Under the pieces are notes generated by a model. It saw only the letters and a list, made by a program, of their open reading frames with translations, was not told where the DNA came from and did not search any database. A stretch of DNA of 64,000 bases, taken from assembly GCF_902459465.1 (NCBI RefSeq), contig NC_047073.1, positions 11,843,036-11,907,035 on the forward strand, given 5' to 3'. This DNA comes from Asterias rubens. Lineage: Eukaryota; Echinodermata; Asteroidea; Forcipulatida; Asteriidae. The position numbers and the translations under genes are program-made. Of the stretch, positions 12,555 through 26,200 are shown one piece after another (the stretch's first letter is position 1; every line of letters begins with the position of its first letter).

Positions 12555-13638
12555 TAAACTGCTCACAAAAAGTAAGGAAACTTTTTTCAATTTGTTATTA
12601 TTTAATACTCTCTTTGTATATGGTATATATCAATGGAAAGCTGAACTGTACCTCTTTAAAATGATACCACATTTGCAATGATAACATGTTGCTGAACTTG
12701 GCTACACGAATAACAATGAGGCAAAGTCACAAATCAAATGTGCCAAAATTACCGTTGTCTGTGATTGGTCATTAGGTAATGCTCAATAATCGAACCGATC
12801 AAGCTTTTCAGAACCATTAATGGTTTACACGATGCACCAGTGAGCTCATCGGACACAATTAACCCTCATCTCATGAAAAACACCTTGTTTGATGGGTATT
12901 TGCAAGACGATATTCTACAGCCGAATGCAGTCCCATACTTGCAGACTCTTGGACCAAATGCCATCTTTCAAGATGACAACGCTCGCCCCCATCGAGCCCT
13001 ACTTGTGACTGACTACCTGAAAAATGTTGGGGTGCACCGGATGGATTGGCCTGCTAACAGTCCAGACCTGAATCCCATGGAACATCTGTGGGACCAGCTT
13101 GGCCTCACTGTCCACGCCAGAACCACCAACACATCAACTGTGGCTGACCTAACCAGGTTCCTTAATAAAGAATGGAACGCCATCCCTCATCATAAGTGCA
13201 TCACAAAACTTGTGTGCAGCATGAGAAGAAGGTGCCAGGCTGTCATCAACGCCTTCGGATCATCCACTTGTTACTGAACTGTTTGTATCAATAAAGTGTA
13301 TTAAGATCAGTAAGTTGTCTTGCTCTATACCAAACTTCTTGTCTCAATAAAGTGGATTAAGATCAGTAAGTTGTCTTGCTTGTTTGAATTACATTGTCAA
13401 TTTGATTGTTCACACAGTAACACAAAATTGCTAATTTTGGCACATTTGATTTGTGACTTTGTCTCATTCTTATTAACGTGGTCAAGTCCAGCAACATGTA
13501 ATCATTGCAACTGTGGTATCATTTTAAAGAGGAACAGTTCAGCTTTGCATTGATATATACCATATACAAAGAGAGTATTAAATAATAACAAATATACTGG
13601 ATTGAAAAAAAGTTTCCTTACTTTTTGTGAGCAGTTTA
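12555..13638 (+). mobile_element. Tc1-like DNA transposon, internally deleted
   Basis: About 1.08 kb between TA dinucleotides at 12555 and 13637. The terminal inverted repeats begin AACTGCTCACAAAAAGTAAG and extend roughly 200 bp inward with mismatches. The interior keeps only the C-terminal half of a transposase (see 12840-13277). Near the right repeat a block starting 'caataaagtg' occurs twice (13290-13322, 13347-13380). The left flank is the region just after SCP2. With the 5' part of the transposase gone it can move only if helped. Confidence 0.92.
12840..13277 (+). pseudogene. Tc1/mariner transposase, C-terminal catalytic remnant
   Basis: The frame is open for 145 codons but has no ATG at its 5' end (first codon GTG), and the N-terminal helix-turn-helix and first catalytic Asp are absent. 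Two catalytic residues are visible: the Asp in FQDDNARPHRA and the Glu in SPDLNPMEHLWD, separated by 34 residues, the DD34E spacing of Tc1. DWPANSPDLNP is the family signature. Full-length relatives have about 340 residues. The remaining frame has no stop, so decay is recent or the element amplified as a deletion derivative. Confidence 0.9.
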
Positions 13639-14670
13639 AAATGGTCATTGGGAAACTTGTACAATTTTGGTGTCTTAATTTCCACTCTATTTTAAGAGTA
13701 ACAAAAGTAATAGCTGGTTAAATTTTTAGTTATGCCTTCTTACATTATATCAAAAATTGATAAAATCCAACAGTGCAATTAAAAAAAAAAATAGTACAAG
13801 ATTTTAAATTTTCTTCCCTGTAAACAAATCATGCCTGCAGGAAAAGTCCAGGCTCTGGGGCTGATTTGAAAACTTGTGATGTCATGTTATATAATGTTGG
13901 TCATGTTCCTGGTATTTATAAGTAATCCCCTAACTAATTCATCAACACATTACATGTTTAGCAAGACAAGAGACCAGACTATTTTTTCATTTTTTTCCCC
14001 TAGCTTTGAGTAGTCTTTCAACCCTGTATTCATTAATTTGTTTTTGGGGACACAAAATTGTTTCTAATCCCAAGTTGTCGCAACCCTCGCAATCAATACA
14101 AAGCGCAGACCAAAGCAATAAGTTTGGATAAGCATTAAGTCTCATCTGCTGCTACCAATTGTCTCATTTTCACCAGTGACCAGTGAAAAACACTTATGTA
14201 TCCATGTGTTTGATGATAAAGATCACGAATCTAAGAAATTTGTAAATTTTAAATAAATTTATATGCAAATAAATGTAAATTAAGGAGCTTTCTTAGCCAA
14301 GTGCTTTAAACAACTTCAAGGGATATAATATTTGAATACATGAATATTCATCACTTGTAATTCTATTGTTTTGGGTTTTTTTTTTTTACTTTGTGTACTT
14401 GTGATCTTTTTATTGCTTATTATAGTAAAGATTGATGACAAAAGTTAATTATTCTTTGTACAAAAAAATAATTATCAAGTCCAAGCATGTCCACTATAAA
14501 AATTAGTGTACCGAGTTACAATTGTGAATTTGTTTAACTTGGAGGTATCGGAGGTTTAAATAAAAGAATATAATTTTGACAAATCACCGATCAAATGTTT
14601 TTGTCTTATCTCATTTGTAGTAAGTTGTAAGTCTTGTCACCCAGTTCCTCAGAAAAAAAAATATATATAA

Positions 14671-14833
14671 GGGGAATCAATGTGTGGTGAAGAGGTTTTC
14701 AACTAGTGGTTTAAACCCAACGAGGCCTGGTTCTTGATAATTTTACCGAGACGAAGTCAAGGTAAATTATCAAGAACCAGGCCTTGGCGGGTTTAAACCA
14801 CTAGTTGAAAACCGATTCAACACTTTGATTCCC
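14671..14833. mobile_element. 163-bp foldback element
   Basis: Left arm 'ttttcaactagtggtttaaa' then 'cctggttcttgataatttta'. The right arm is its inverse, with a centre of only about 15 bases. Outer ends are 'gggaatcaa' and 'ttgattccc'. Confidence 0.8.
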
Positions 14834-16189
14834 ATTCATAAATACCTTTTCGGTCAAAAAACATCAACACTTTTGGTCAAAAAGTAAAATAAATGCAAAA
14901 ATTATAATTGTTCAATGATTTCTTTCAACACAACACCCTAAAGCTATGAAATGGAATGGCCCTCCGCCGCCCTCGGGTAAACAACAACAGGGAATGCTGT
15001 GCGCGTGCGCATATCGCGTGATGTGGCACAACTGTCTCGGCCGTTGCTCTCGACCAATAGGAATGAAGAAACTGTCTTATAAGCACAGGTGCAAGCTCGC
15101 ATGTCACGCCTATGTATAAACACTTTTTACTGGTCATAAACAAACGTTTATACACACCCACGTGACGCGCTCTCCAACAAAAGGAATAGCGAAACTGTCT
15201 TGAGGTATTTATGAATATATATTTACAACTATAGGCACAATCTATTTCGATGAAATGACCCCCCCCCCCCCCCCCCCCGACCTGAAATGTTGACCGTAAA
15301 GTAAATATGGGTATTATCAAATTGTCTATTGATAAAAAGATGTCCCAGATGAAGTCACCTATAATTTATGTACTGATTTTTTCTTCTCGGAAAATTTCAT
15401 TCCAATGAGCCTCAAAAGAATAAAAGTTTTAGAATAATATGAAATTTTACAATGAAAAACCAAAGGTGTTTTTGAAGCTCAATATATTAACCATGCACAA
15501 ACTAGAGTCGTCTGCAATCAAACTAAACCCTTTTCCTCCCATCATAAAACAAACGACAACTAGGAAGTATGCAAAGGGTACCTGACTAAATTGCAACACT
15601 TGTAACTGCCTCTATCCCGGCAGTGTGGTGTGAGCGAAACAATACTGAGAAGATATGCGGGGACGAGCGAAATATTTACACAGACAGTGGGAAAAGACAT
15701 TGTGGTTCTTTTCAACGTGGTCCATCACTGTTCACCGGCTGTACGTAAAACTCTTGTGTATCTTTTTCATTTTAAGTCCGCAGTTATGGTTATAGTAAAC
15801 TTCAGATTCTATTGTTTATTGATTTGTTCATTGGTGAATAGTTTAATGTGAAAAAGAGGAATACCGATTGAATAATAAAGTATAAAATCTAGGTTTTGTT
15901 TAGTACAATCTCAGCTCAGGCTGTGCATAGAGAAAGGGGCTGTGCTGTAGTACGCCTGTCATTTTGTATGGCAGAGTCGTCGTCGTGGCAGACGTCTTCT
16001 GTAATTCATAAGATACAATAGAGGGCGCGTGCAACACATTTATTCCAAACACAAAAGGCCTACTAACTGTTAACAGTTATGTACTTGGTAGAATTTCGTC
16101 CTGAATCCTCCGCTGGGGAACTTGTAGTAAGAAGTAGGTCAGAAGAGTGTCGTCTAACTCTAATAAATAATACGATTTTTTGTTCTTGT

Positions 16190-16690
16190 TTATTAATATT
16201 ATTATTATTACTATTATATTAAAATATTGGGCCTAGATTGTGAATGTAATTACTTTTGAAGGTTATTCCACAATTTCAGAGTTCTTGGCAAAAAAACAAT
16301 TTGTTGGTGGTTGATGAGATGCTGGGTATTTTGAACTGATTGTCATTGTCCTTTCTTGCCCTCTGCGGTTTTGATTCTAAAATGTGGCTGTGTTCGGCTT
16401 TGATACCATTGACCATCTTAATAAAGTGTTGTTAGCTGGTGAATTTGTCATTGACTCTGAAGTGTGTCCCAACCCAAGGATACGAGCATGCTGGAAGCAC
16501 TGCTTGTGCGGGAGTAATCACCACAAAGAAGCGTGCAGCTCTTCTTTGCACCATTTCCAGTGATGTAATCTGGTTTGCTTTTTGTGGGGGTTCCAAGCAG
16601 CGGTGCCATATTGGAGGTGGGGTTTAACAGGGGTGACATAAAGTCTTTTAATGAAATCATCGTTTAAATCTCCTTTTTCACTTCACCATC
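16190..16690 (-). pseudogene. non-LTR retrotransposon reverse transcriptase, C-terminal remnant
   Basis: On the minus strand, pieces in shifted frames read VKPHLQYGTAAWNPHKK, VQRRAAR, GDYSRTSS, LGWDTLQSQ and then CFLPRTLKLWNN. These are the ordered C-terminal motifs of CR1/Jockey-type reverse transcriptases. Stops and frameshifts break it. An ATT-type run at 16195-16222 is where the minus-strand 3' tail would lie. Confidence 0.75.
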
Positions 16691-16974
16691 TTTTTTTATA
16701 ATTAAAACATCCTACTTAAAATAAATGAGGTTTGCGATAACATTACAGTACCATGTGAAAAGTTTTTTTGAATTGAATAGTGTTGGTCTGCAATGCATCG
16801 GTGGTGCAAAAAAGTGTTTCACATAAAATTTAAAATTTGCAACTTTTCATCTACACTAAATAAAAGTCACTACAATCCCTCAAAGACACGATTGGCGATG
16901 TTCATTTTATTACAACACAGATTACTGGAGAACAGATGTCTGTATCACACAAACGTCTAAACCATTAAGAAGTT

Positions 16975-17125
16975 CTCGATGGGGGTCGTTCCATGTTTTT
17001 CAGTCCCTTCCTGTTTGCTTGGGTTTTCCCTGTTGGAGATTTTTGCCTCCCACATCTAAAAATTAACAATTCTTCTTGTTTCCTGTCCAGCCTGTTTGAA
17101 CTAAATGTACTTTTGGTTGTGTAAT
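16975..17125 (+). repeat. dispersed repeat, same family as 8777-8945
   Basis: Shares 'tgggttttccctg' and 'cctcccacatct' with 8777-8945; diverged. Confidence 0.35.
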
Positions 17126-17298
17126 AAATAAATACACTTGGTTACGAGAAAGACTTTGCTAGGGTCAAAATGTCAGGCCATTAACTTTTTTTTGTATTTA
17201 TTCCGTAGGTCCTTTTGGTTGGTAAGCAGTTTGCAGTCAGCTAATTCTATTTTCTCAAATAATTTAATTAAAACATCTTTTTTCATATTCTAATCTAG

Positions 17299-20200
17299 TG
17301 TACTTTCTCTTGGTGTTGTTGAAGTCCCGAACAGATCCCCAAGACAATTAACTCAAGATGGCAAACCCCATGATGCACGAGAATATTTGGTTTGACAAAT
17401 CCAAGGTGGAGAGTGCCGAACGGACTTACCAGGAGCATCGTGCTAAGCAGGTTGATGGACTCGTAGTACAGGTGCGTTAAATCAACGAAGGCTGGTGCTA
17501 ACCATGTTTTGTTTTTGCCCAAAATTACCTGCGCCCTTAGCTCGTAAATCATCAACTGGCCCTCGCAGGCACTCTGTTTACAGATTACAGTGGTACCACT
17601 TCAATATTTTCTTTAATAAATGAAAGTACATTTGAAATTCGGGACAATTTATATCTGATTTGGAAATCACAGCCTTGTGCAAACAAATTCGCCTGGATTT
17701 TTCTAGGTGTGTGATTCCAAACCCAAACCCTCAATTTCAAACCCACTTGATAAACAGGGATTTGGTTTTCGTTGGTGGTGGGTGAAGCTGGGAATGTTGT
17801 TTTAAAAGCAAACCACATCACACGCTCATTATTTTTATCAATATTTTTCCCTCTTAAATATTATTGGTGCTGTGCTGTTGTGTGATTTTTGTCCCATTTG
17901 GATACTGAGATCAATAGATACTAACCTATTGACCCCTTGCAAAACGTGCACGCACTTACCTGCGCTATAGTTTTCCGCCATTTTGGGAGACAAGATGTAC
18001 GCAAAGTAGTTGACCCCCAAAATTGTGGAAATGGTAGATCCACACTTTGCAAGGGTGCACTTCACGTCTGCAGGGGGTCATTTGACCAAACTGTTTTAAC
18101 TCAAAACAAATGTTGCATAGTTTTTTGGTGTTAAAATGTCGGGCTAACAACCTGTTGCTTTGAGTGTTTGTTTGTAAAGAAAATTCTAGTAAAGATATTA
18201 ATTGACCCAGTTACTTCAAGGGTGTCGGCCGTCGCATAGGGCGACGCCCTTTGTGATGTGATGGCCAGAACACATACAGTACCTAAGTATGCACAGTCTA
18301 TACAGAGTGGCAGGCTTACGTCATAGTGTGTTAATGTGCTCCTACTTACTCTCCAAATTATTTTGTAAAATCCCCACAAAAAAAAGAAAAATAATCAGTT
18401 GGCCCTTCAGTGCAGTCAGTCAAGGTTTATTTGCTGTGTTTTTTAAAGGTTAGGAAGTGATGCCTTTCATTATGTGTCTTTCTTATATTATTCATCTTTG
18501 AACATTTCTCACAGTGCGTTACATCATCTCACTAGGTTTCTAATTCCTATCTTTTTTTCTATGGTAAACCTGGATTAACTCACTGGGAGAAAGATCAGGC
18601 CTGATACTTCACGGAGGCAACGAAGGCGATTGCCTCCGTTGCCCCTGGTCATTGCCTTGGTGCCCTTGAAATGCTCCAGTAGAAATTTACAATTTACTCA
18701 TAAGGTGCCCTTTACTAAAGGAGAAAATGCCTTGGTGCCCTTGGCCTTTCAAAAACGAAGCATACAGGCCTGAAAGATGGTTGTCTTCTGAAAGTCATTT
18801 GCTTTTACATTCCCTCATCTTTTTTTTCTCTTGCAATATTAGCACCACACAAACAGATTGGATTTGAGAAATCTTTGTATCACTGTGTATAGAGAATAGT
18901 TTTTGGGGGAAAAGGGTCTTGCAAATGCTGTTGACTAAACTAAAAATGCTTGTTTGCCAGCAGTGGCTCTCACCCACCCCTGTAACAAGTCATAGTGCTG
19001 ATTTCCGTCAGCAACAAATTGGCCTGGTTGGCTGTTCTTGGCAAATTAAGCTATGGTGTCAGGGTCTCTCGCTCACCTTTCATTGAACAATTTCTCTTGT
19101 AAAGCAGAGCTAAAAGTTTCACAAAATGTTTCCATTGCTACTCAAGATCTGTAACTCAATATCAGTATTGAGTGTGCACAAAATAAGTTCAGTCTAAATT
19201 TAATTCTTGAAAAAATTGCTTGACGAAATCGTTCTCTGACTTCACTTGTAACACTCTAGCCCATCATTGCTTTTTGAGTCCGCTATTTTAGTAGATTCAA
19301 TTTCTCTGTCATTGTTGTCTGTCAAAGCACATGTACTGCATTTTAATATAAAAAATATTTGTTATTGAAATATCAAATTCATAAAGCACTAGAAGCAGCA
19401 CCTTGATTTAAAAAGCAAATCAAATGCTCATTGCTGAAAACAGCAAAAAAAAAAAAAATTATAAACAATTTGCATTGTGGGTTATTAGGTTGTTTATTAC
19501 AGGAAAAAGGAAGTGGACCCCAAACTGCGCACTTATAAAATTTGCTGATACCCTAAGAGGGTTATTTTTACATCAGGAAGCCTTGACTCCACCATCCATG
19601 CCACCAACCCCGTCCCCCACTTCAGTTTATAGCCCTTTTCACACTGTGCCTCTTATCCCCATGGAACACAGCCCTTGGGAGGCCCCAGGAATTTGTTTAC
19701 CCCCTCGGTTATCCCAGCGTAACCCAGCGCACGTTCAAACTGTCCTAGGTCCCTATTCCATAGGATTCCGGCTGAACATTCCAAGAATACCCCATGGTTT
19801 TACCGCTTGCCCCTTCTCCAGAGCAGGGATAGCTATTCCCTGGAGTATGCCCATTAGCCGGGGTAGATCAGTGTTTGAGCAATCACAGTGTAAAATGGCC
19901 GGCCGTTATTTTGGCCCAGGGGAATAGATTAGTGTGAAAAGGGCTTAAAGGCAGTGGACATTATTGGTAATTACTCAAAATAGTTGATAGCATAAAACCT
20001 TTCTTGGTAACAAGTAATGGAGAGCAGTTGATAGTATGAAATATTGTGAGAAATGCTCCCTCTGAAGTAACGCAGTTTTCGAGAAAGAAGTCATTTTCCA
20101 CGAATTTGATTTCGAGACCTCAGAATTAGATTTTGAGTTCTCGAAATCAAGCATCTGAAAGCACACAACTTTGTGTGACAAGGGGGTGTTTTTTCTTTCA

Positions 20201-23200
20201 TTATTATCTCGCAACTTCGACGACCAATTGAGCTCAAATTTTCACAGGTTTATTATTTTATGCATATGTTGATATATACACCAAGTGAGAAGACTGGTCT
20301 TTGACAATTACCAATAGTGTCCAGTGTCTTTAAACACACCTGTCGTTATTTCTGAACTCATTCTACAGGCCTCCCAAGGCGGCCAGTCCGACCTAGCTGG
20401 CCAGATCGCACGTGCACGACAGACAATCACAAATACACTGAACACTGTGAGTAACAAAAACCCCAAACATGCTCAACGGACTAGCTCTACTCTTTCTTAC
20501 TGTCAGTATGTTGTGCACCAACTTAAATATTGTGTATTTCTTGGGTCTCCCCCCTACATGTATGTTCCAACATCTCTATGTTTCAAGTCCCCTACATGTG
20601 TGTTTCAACTCCACTATGTTCCAATGCCCCTATGTTACAATGCCCCTAGTGCTCACTGCTCTATTGTATTTTCTTAAAGGAACACGTTGCCTTGGATCGG
20701 TCGAGTTGGTCTTTGAAAAGCGTTCGTAACCGTTTTTTATAAAATGCAAATGGGTAGAAAGATGTTGTAAAAGTAAAATACAATGATCCACACAAACATG
20801 CCTCGAAATTGCATAGTTTTCCCTTTACCCCGTCGACTAACACGGTCGGCCATTTATGGGAGTCAAATTTTTGACTCCCATAAAAGGAAAACCACGCAAT
20901 TTCGAGGCAAATTTGTGTGGATCATTGTATTCTACTTTTAAAACATCTTTCCAGCCATATGCATTTTATAAAAAAACGGTTACAAACGCTTTTTATAGAA
21001 CAACTCGTCCGATCCAAGGCAACGTGTTCCTTTAATCTTAACCTTGGCTCAAGCTCCAACCCTAATCCTAGCATGTAAATCATCAGGGGGTTTCGGAGTG
21101 GGTTTTAGGAACAGGGGTGTTGGAACATAGTGGTGTCAGAATATCTATAGGGTTCTTCGGAATATAGAGCAGTCACCGTTTCTTGTTATGTGATTGAAGA
21201 ATCTTAGATCAATATATGTTGTCATCTTTCCCAAATCACTTGAGTTTCAAAATGTATATCACTTCTGTGGGCATGTACATGTTTTTTATTATCATTTGAT
21301 TTTATGTTTTCACATCAGTGTCTTTAATTTCATTGAATGAAATTGGGGACAACCATGTTTGGAAAATCATTTTGGTACTTAAAACACGCACTCCTCCTTA
21401 AGTATCAATTAATTATTGCATGTTTCATTGCATCAGTGTCAGCTACTTGTTTCGTTCCTTCCTTTCCCTCATTGACATTATGAATTTCCTCCCCTCCTGA
21501 AGGTATTAAAGACTGTTCAGGATTGTTAAAGATAAAACACATCATTGATCAATTTTAGTCTGAAAACTTTAATGGAAATTTAGACGCAATTCAATCATCT
21601 GTGTGATGTTTTTTTTTTGTATTTTCAAATAATAAACCACCTATCTATCTTTATTCTTTATCTAACTTACTGATTTATGAAGTTCATACCAGAATAATTT
21701 AATGTGAAATATTTTACTCTGAAATGAAGTCGTATTCAAGAAAACTTTATCTAAAAACCTAAAAGGTGCAACAGCTGATTTCAGTTGCTCCAAATCAAAA
21801 ATGAAGGACAATGTTTTTTTACATGCTGACAATTGTGCATGTTTTCTTCTCACTATTTTCTCCCGACTGACACAACGGATAAAGCCCAAACTTTCACAGG
21901 TTTTTTCATGTATGGTTGGTCACCCATAACATGAACACTGTCCGCAGCTATTTTGTTTTCCTTCAGTTTACACAAAAAGTTGACCTATTTAAATTATTTC
22001 TTTACAGTCACAACAAATTATGAACAATGAAAAAGTGCTGTATCGCCGTACCCCCAAAATGGTCCTTATGGTTGTTGACACCTTTTTTGTTTTTGGCTAT
22101 TTTCATTGTATGTGAAGTTGGGGAGAAGTTGATTTGTTCATATACTTTAATAACCCTCTAACCTCTAATCTATACTTTGGCTGTGTAACTGTTTTTAGTT
22201 CAGATATGTGTGTAGTGAATCCTTGTACTAATATTGTGGACATATGTGTTGCGTACTAACTTTTGTCCTTGTGTTTTTGTTGATGCTAATAATCATTCAG
22301 AGCTGCCAACACCTGTCTGCAGAAAGTTCCCTGAAAATTTACAAATTTTTCCATGTTCTGATCGACAAGTTTTAAGATCTTCCTGATCATGGTTCTCCAC
22401 AGGGTTAAATCCTGCCCGATTGTCAAATTGCGCAAATTATTCTTGCATAATCGGCATATTGCGCTGTTGCGCAAACCATTCCTGCAGCCTGCTCTATCGG
22501 CAAATTGTGCAAACAATTCCTGCTATATTTTTGAACGGGCGCATTTGGTATTTTGAAAATACCCTTCCAAAACCATTTGAGCAGAACGCTGCTGACTATG
22601 GAAACTTTTTCCCTGTTATGTTGAATGAAACTTGACTATCCAGATTGTTGTACAAGTTCTCCCAGATGGCAAGACACACATGTTGGCAGCTCTGAATAGG
22701 TGTGGTGTGTAGATTTGCTTGACTAATTTATTTTGATCTCAGTAATTTGTTTTGTTTATTTTTTCCAAAGAACAATTGTATACAGTTCCTGATTTGGAAT
22801 TGTTTTTTGTTCTTGAAAAATCTTTTATAAATCAAACGTTTATCAAATTATGATGTCCCTTTTTTTTTTGGACAACAAATAATTGACAAAAATAGCATGT
22901 TGGTTAAGTGTAAAAGACCATGCAAGTCTTGCATGTTTTTGAAAATTTTCTTGGCCCTCTTTGGCCTCAATTACATTGCTTTAGCGCGTGAAGGAAACAC
23001 TCTCGCACATGTTAACGGCTTCAAATGTTCGAATGTGCACAAGACTTGCACATGTCAGGTGTGTCTGTTGTTTACAGCAACACCTTTTACTTTTGAAAGA
23101 TTGATGTAATTTTTGTCAAATTTATTATGAAATTGTTTAAAGGGTGTCGGCCTAGGAATTGGAATGACAGTGGACAGTCCTGAACTAGCTGCAAGGTTGG

Positions 23201-26200
23201 GGGCTGTAGAGAAGGAGAATGCTGAACTTCGCCAAGGTAAGGGTCAAACCATTCTATGTATGTGTGTACTTTTTTATTTTGATTGTGCCGAGTGTCATGA
23301 CAGAGTGGTTTAAAGCACTGAATGCAAGTTCTGGTGTTTAAGTGATCGGAGTGTGGGTTCGAATTCCGGTCATGTCACTTGTGGTCCTTGAGCAAGATGC
23401 TTTACTATAATTCCTTCTCTTCACCCAGGGGTATTGTATTAATGGGTACCTTTCAACACCTTGTCAACGGACGGTGACAGTTTTTACTGTTTTCTTGGCA
23501 AATAGATCTTGTATTCAGCTTAAACTTATGGCTTTGTATGTATCTTTCTTTATAATTTTACCTATAAATCAGCATTACATTGAACAAAAACGATCAATGA
23601 CCCTACATTTAAGCAGCCAAAAGAAAAAAAACACTTGGTTTGCCCTACTTAGCCAAGCGCCTTTCACACCAATTTTCCTCATGTCTTTCCTATGTTTTGA
23701 TATATTACTTGAAACTGTTTTGCTTCTTTCCAAAGTAACGGCCGATCTTCAAGCCGCCGTCAGCAAGCTGACAGCAAGGGTCAACGCCCTGGAGGGTGGG
23801 TCCTCTGGAGCACCCAAATCCACCGCATCTGCACCTGTAAGTTTTTGTATATTAAAGGGATTGGGCGAGTTAGTCTATTAAAAGCGTTTGAAACCGAATG
23901 ATCATCATCATCATCATCATCAGTCGGCTGTACAGCAGGCAGACACAAGCTTTTCCCATTCTCTCCTGTCTTGTGCTATTCTCCGAATCTCAAGGGGGGA
24001 GAGCAGAAAATCTGGGGAGACTAATCTTCCGATGTACTCAGGGTACAGCAGGCGCTAACGACCTTGTTTGCGCCGGCCATGCGATGGGGAGTATTGAGCA
24101 TAGATGTTGAGTGGCCCGTTGGCGGGTTTCTGTAGGATGCGTCCAACCCATCTGAGTTTTTGTTTTTGGATAACCGAATAATATGAAATTCATATTGTTA
24201 GAAAGATGTTTTAAAAGTTTAGTATAACGATCCACACATATATGCCTCGAAAGTGCTTTGTTTTTCTTTTCCTTTACCCCAAATTGGGGTGACGTGTTAG
24301 TTCACATCCCATGTATTTCACAACAAACAGTTTCAGAAGCTTTTCATAGACCAACTCGCCAAATCCAAGGCAACGTGTCCCTTTAACCCAGACAACTTCC
24401 AAGTTTTTCCTTCATTATTTTGACTGCATTTGCAAGAGTTTCACATGCTCGTTCTATGCAGTGCAGAAATTTTTTGCAGAAGTACATGTCATCCAGATAG
24501 AATGAAGCAGTTATCCAACTTTTTTTCTTTTTTTTACGACAACAATAGTGTGACCAAAGTTCGTGCTTAGATTGGTTTCTGACCATCAGTGTTGTATTCT
24601 TGACCAATTTTAGTGGTGGGCTCTAAATCCAATTTAGTCCACCAAGAGAGAGCGGTTCAACAAAATAATTCATTTTTAGATAAGGGGGCCATCACTGCTG
24701 AAGTGCAATCAGGGGGCAATCTGTGCTGAGCAGCACAGTGTATTTTGCTCAGAGTGCTGGGCGAAGTTTGTTAGTTCTTGGCAAGCTCGCCCCGGCACCG
24801 CCCACTGTGGCTACAACACTGCTCACGATACAAACTTTTAAACCCTGTTTGTTAATTCTATTCTTGTTTGTTGTTGTTTTGTTTGAATACTTAGCCTGCA
24901 GCCTCAAAGCAAGAGGAAGAAGAAGAAGACTCAGATTCTGATGTTGATCTCTTCGGTGATGACGATGATGAGGTAGGTCTTTAAGATTAAAACAGACGAC
25001 CCAATCTTATTTATGATTTCGCATGTTAAAGGCACTGGACACTATTGGTTATTACTCAAAACAATTGTTAGCTTAAAAACTTGCTTGGTAAAGCGCAATG
25101 AAGAGTTGTTGATAGCTCCCTCTGAAGTAATGTAGTATTTGAGACAGTACCTTCTCTCTAAAATATTTGAATTTAATATCATTCACTGTGGCTGGATTGA
25201 TAATTCTCTGTGCCAGCCTACAATTTGATGTGTGATGAGTGTCTACACAGTATACAGTTAACCCTCCTACTGTCTGACCATTCAATATCATCCACTAAGG
25301 TTATGAATGATTGTAAACTATGCCAGCCTGCAATACCATATCATGTGGTAAATGCATCCACCCAGTACACACTTGTTGGCATGTTTTAGTTCTTTGCACA
25401 GTTGTGTCAGCCTACACAACCCTTACAGTTGAATGGTTTCAAATGGTCAGTCAACTCACTTTTTTTCACAGAACTCGAGAAAGTACTGAGTAAACAGAAA
25501 AGTACTGAGTAAACGGTGTTGACACACATCAGTGTATGGGTAAAATAAAAAAATAATAATATGATTTATCCCTGATGCAAATTTAACATCTATTATAACA
25601 TCGTTGCGGTACCCGCTGCCAAAACATAGGATTCAAACTGCCCTCTAGCTACCGGGCAATCACGGTAGTCTAGTTGGTAAGACACTGCTCTAGAATTGCA
25701 AATGTCGTGGGTTCGAATCCCACCCGAGTAATATGACTGATATTTTTTTCACAGGACTGGGGAAAGTTCTGAGTATACAGTGCTAACACACATCGGTGTA
25801 TGGGTAAAAAAAAAACTAAAGAGTAAGAGAATGGCTGCATGGCTTATTTTGTTTCTGTCTGGTTACTTTTTGTTTGCAGGAAGACGACTCCCTTGCAAAG
25901 ATGCAAGCTGAGAAAAAAGCAGCACAGGATGCTCAAAAGAAAACTAGTAAGTTTTTTTTTTTCTTCACAGGCGCGGATGGAGGGGTGGGTTGGTATGGGG
26001 GAGGGGAGGGGGGTTGTCATAATTTCTCCCAAGGCCTCGAACCTCTCTCTTGAAGGAGCACAGCAGTGGCGCTCTGGTAGGGGACATTTATATGAGGAAA
26101 ATGTTACTTTTGTACCTCAAACTTTGCAAGGGGCACCACAGCAAAAGCACAGGTGCATTGGGAGGCCTTTTCCCCCTGCTCTCAGCGACATTTTTGTTCC

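Larger units (their letters stand above)
13639..17298. other. intergenic / possible EEF1D 5' non-coding region
   Basis: Holds the foldback element at 14671-14833, a C tract near 15258-15280 and a dead LINE fragment at 16190-16690. I see no convincing coding exon. EEF1D probably has a non-coding first exon here, because an acceptor-like 'ctaatctag' precedes its start exon, but I could not fix its position or a promoter. Confidence 0.5.

Noticed and set aside
14925-15320. 131-codon minus-strand frame
   Set aside because: Crosses the C tract (Gly run); composition is not gene-like and no domain is seen.
19424-19927. 167-codon open frame, plus strand
   Set aside because: It runs through an A-rich tract and then the foldback element at 19629-19946; no domain, and the frame belongs to the repeat.
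25669-25735. Functional tRNA gene
   Set aside because: Boxes A and B and the D and T arms are good, but the acceptor stem pairs at only 4 of 7 positions and the sequence continues into a SINE body repeated elsewhere.
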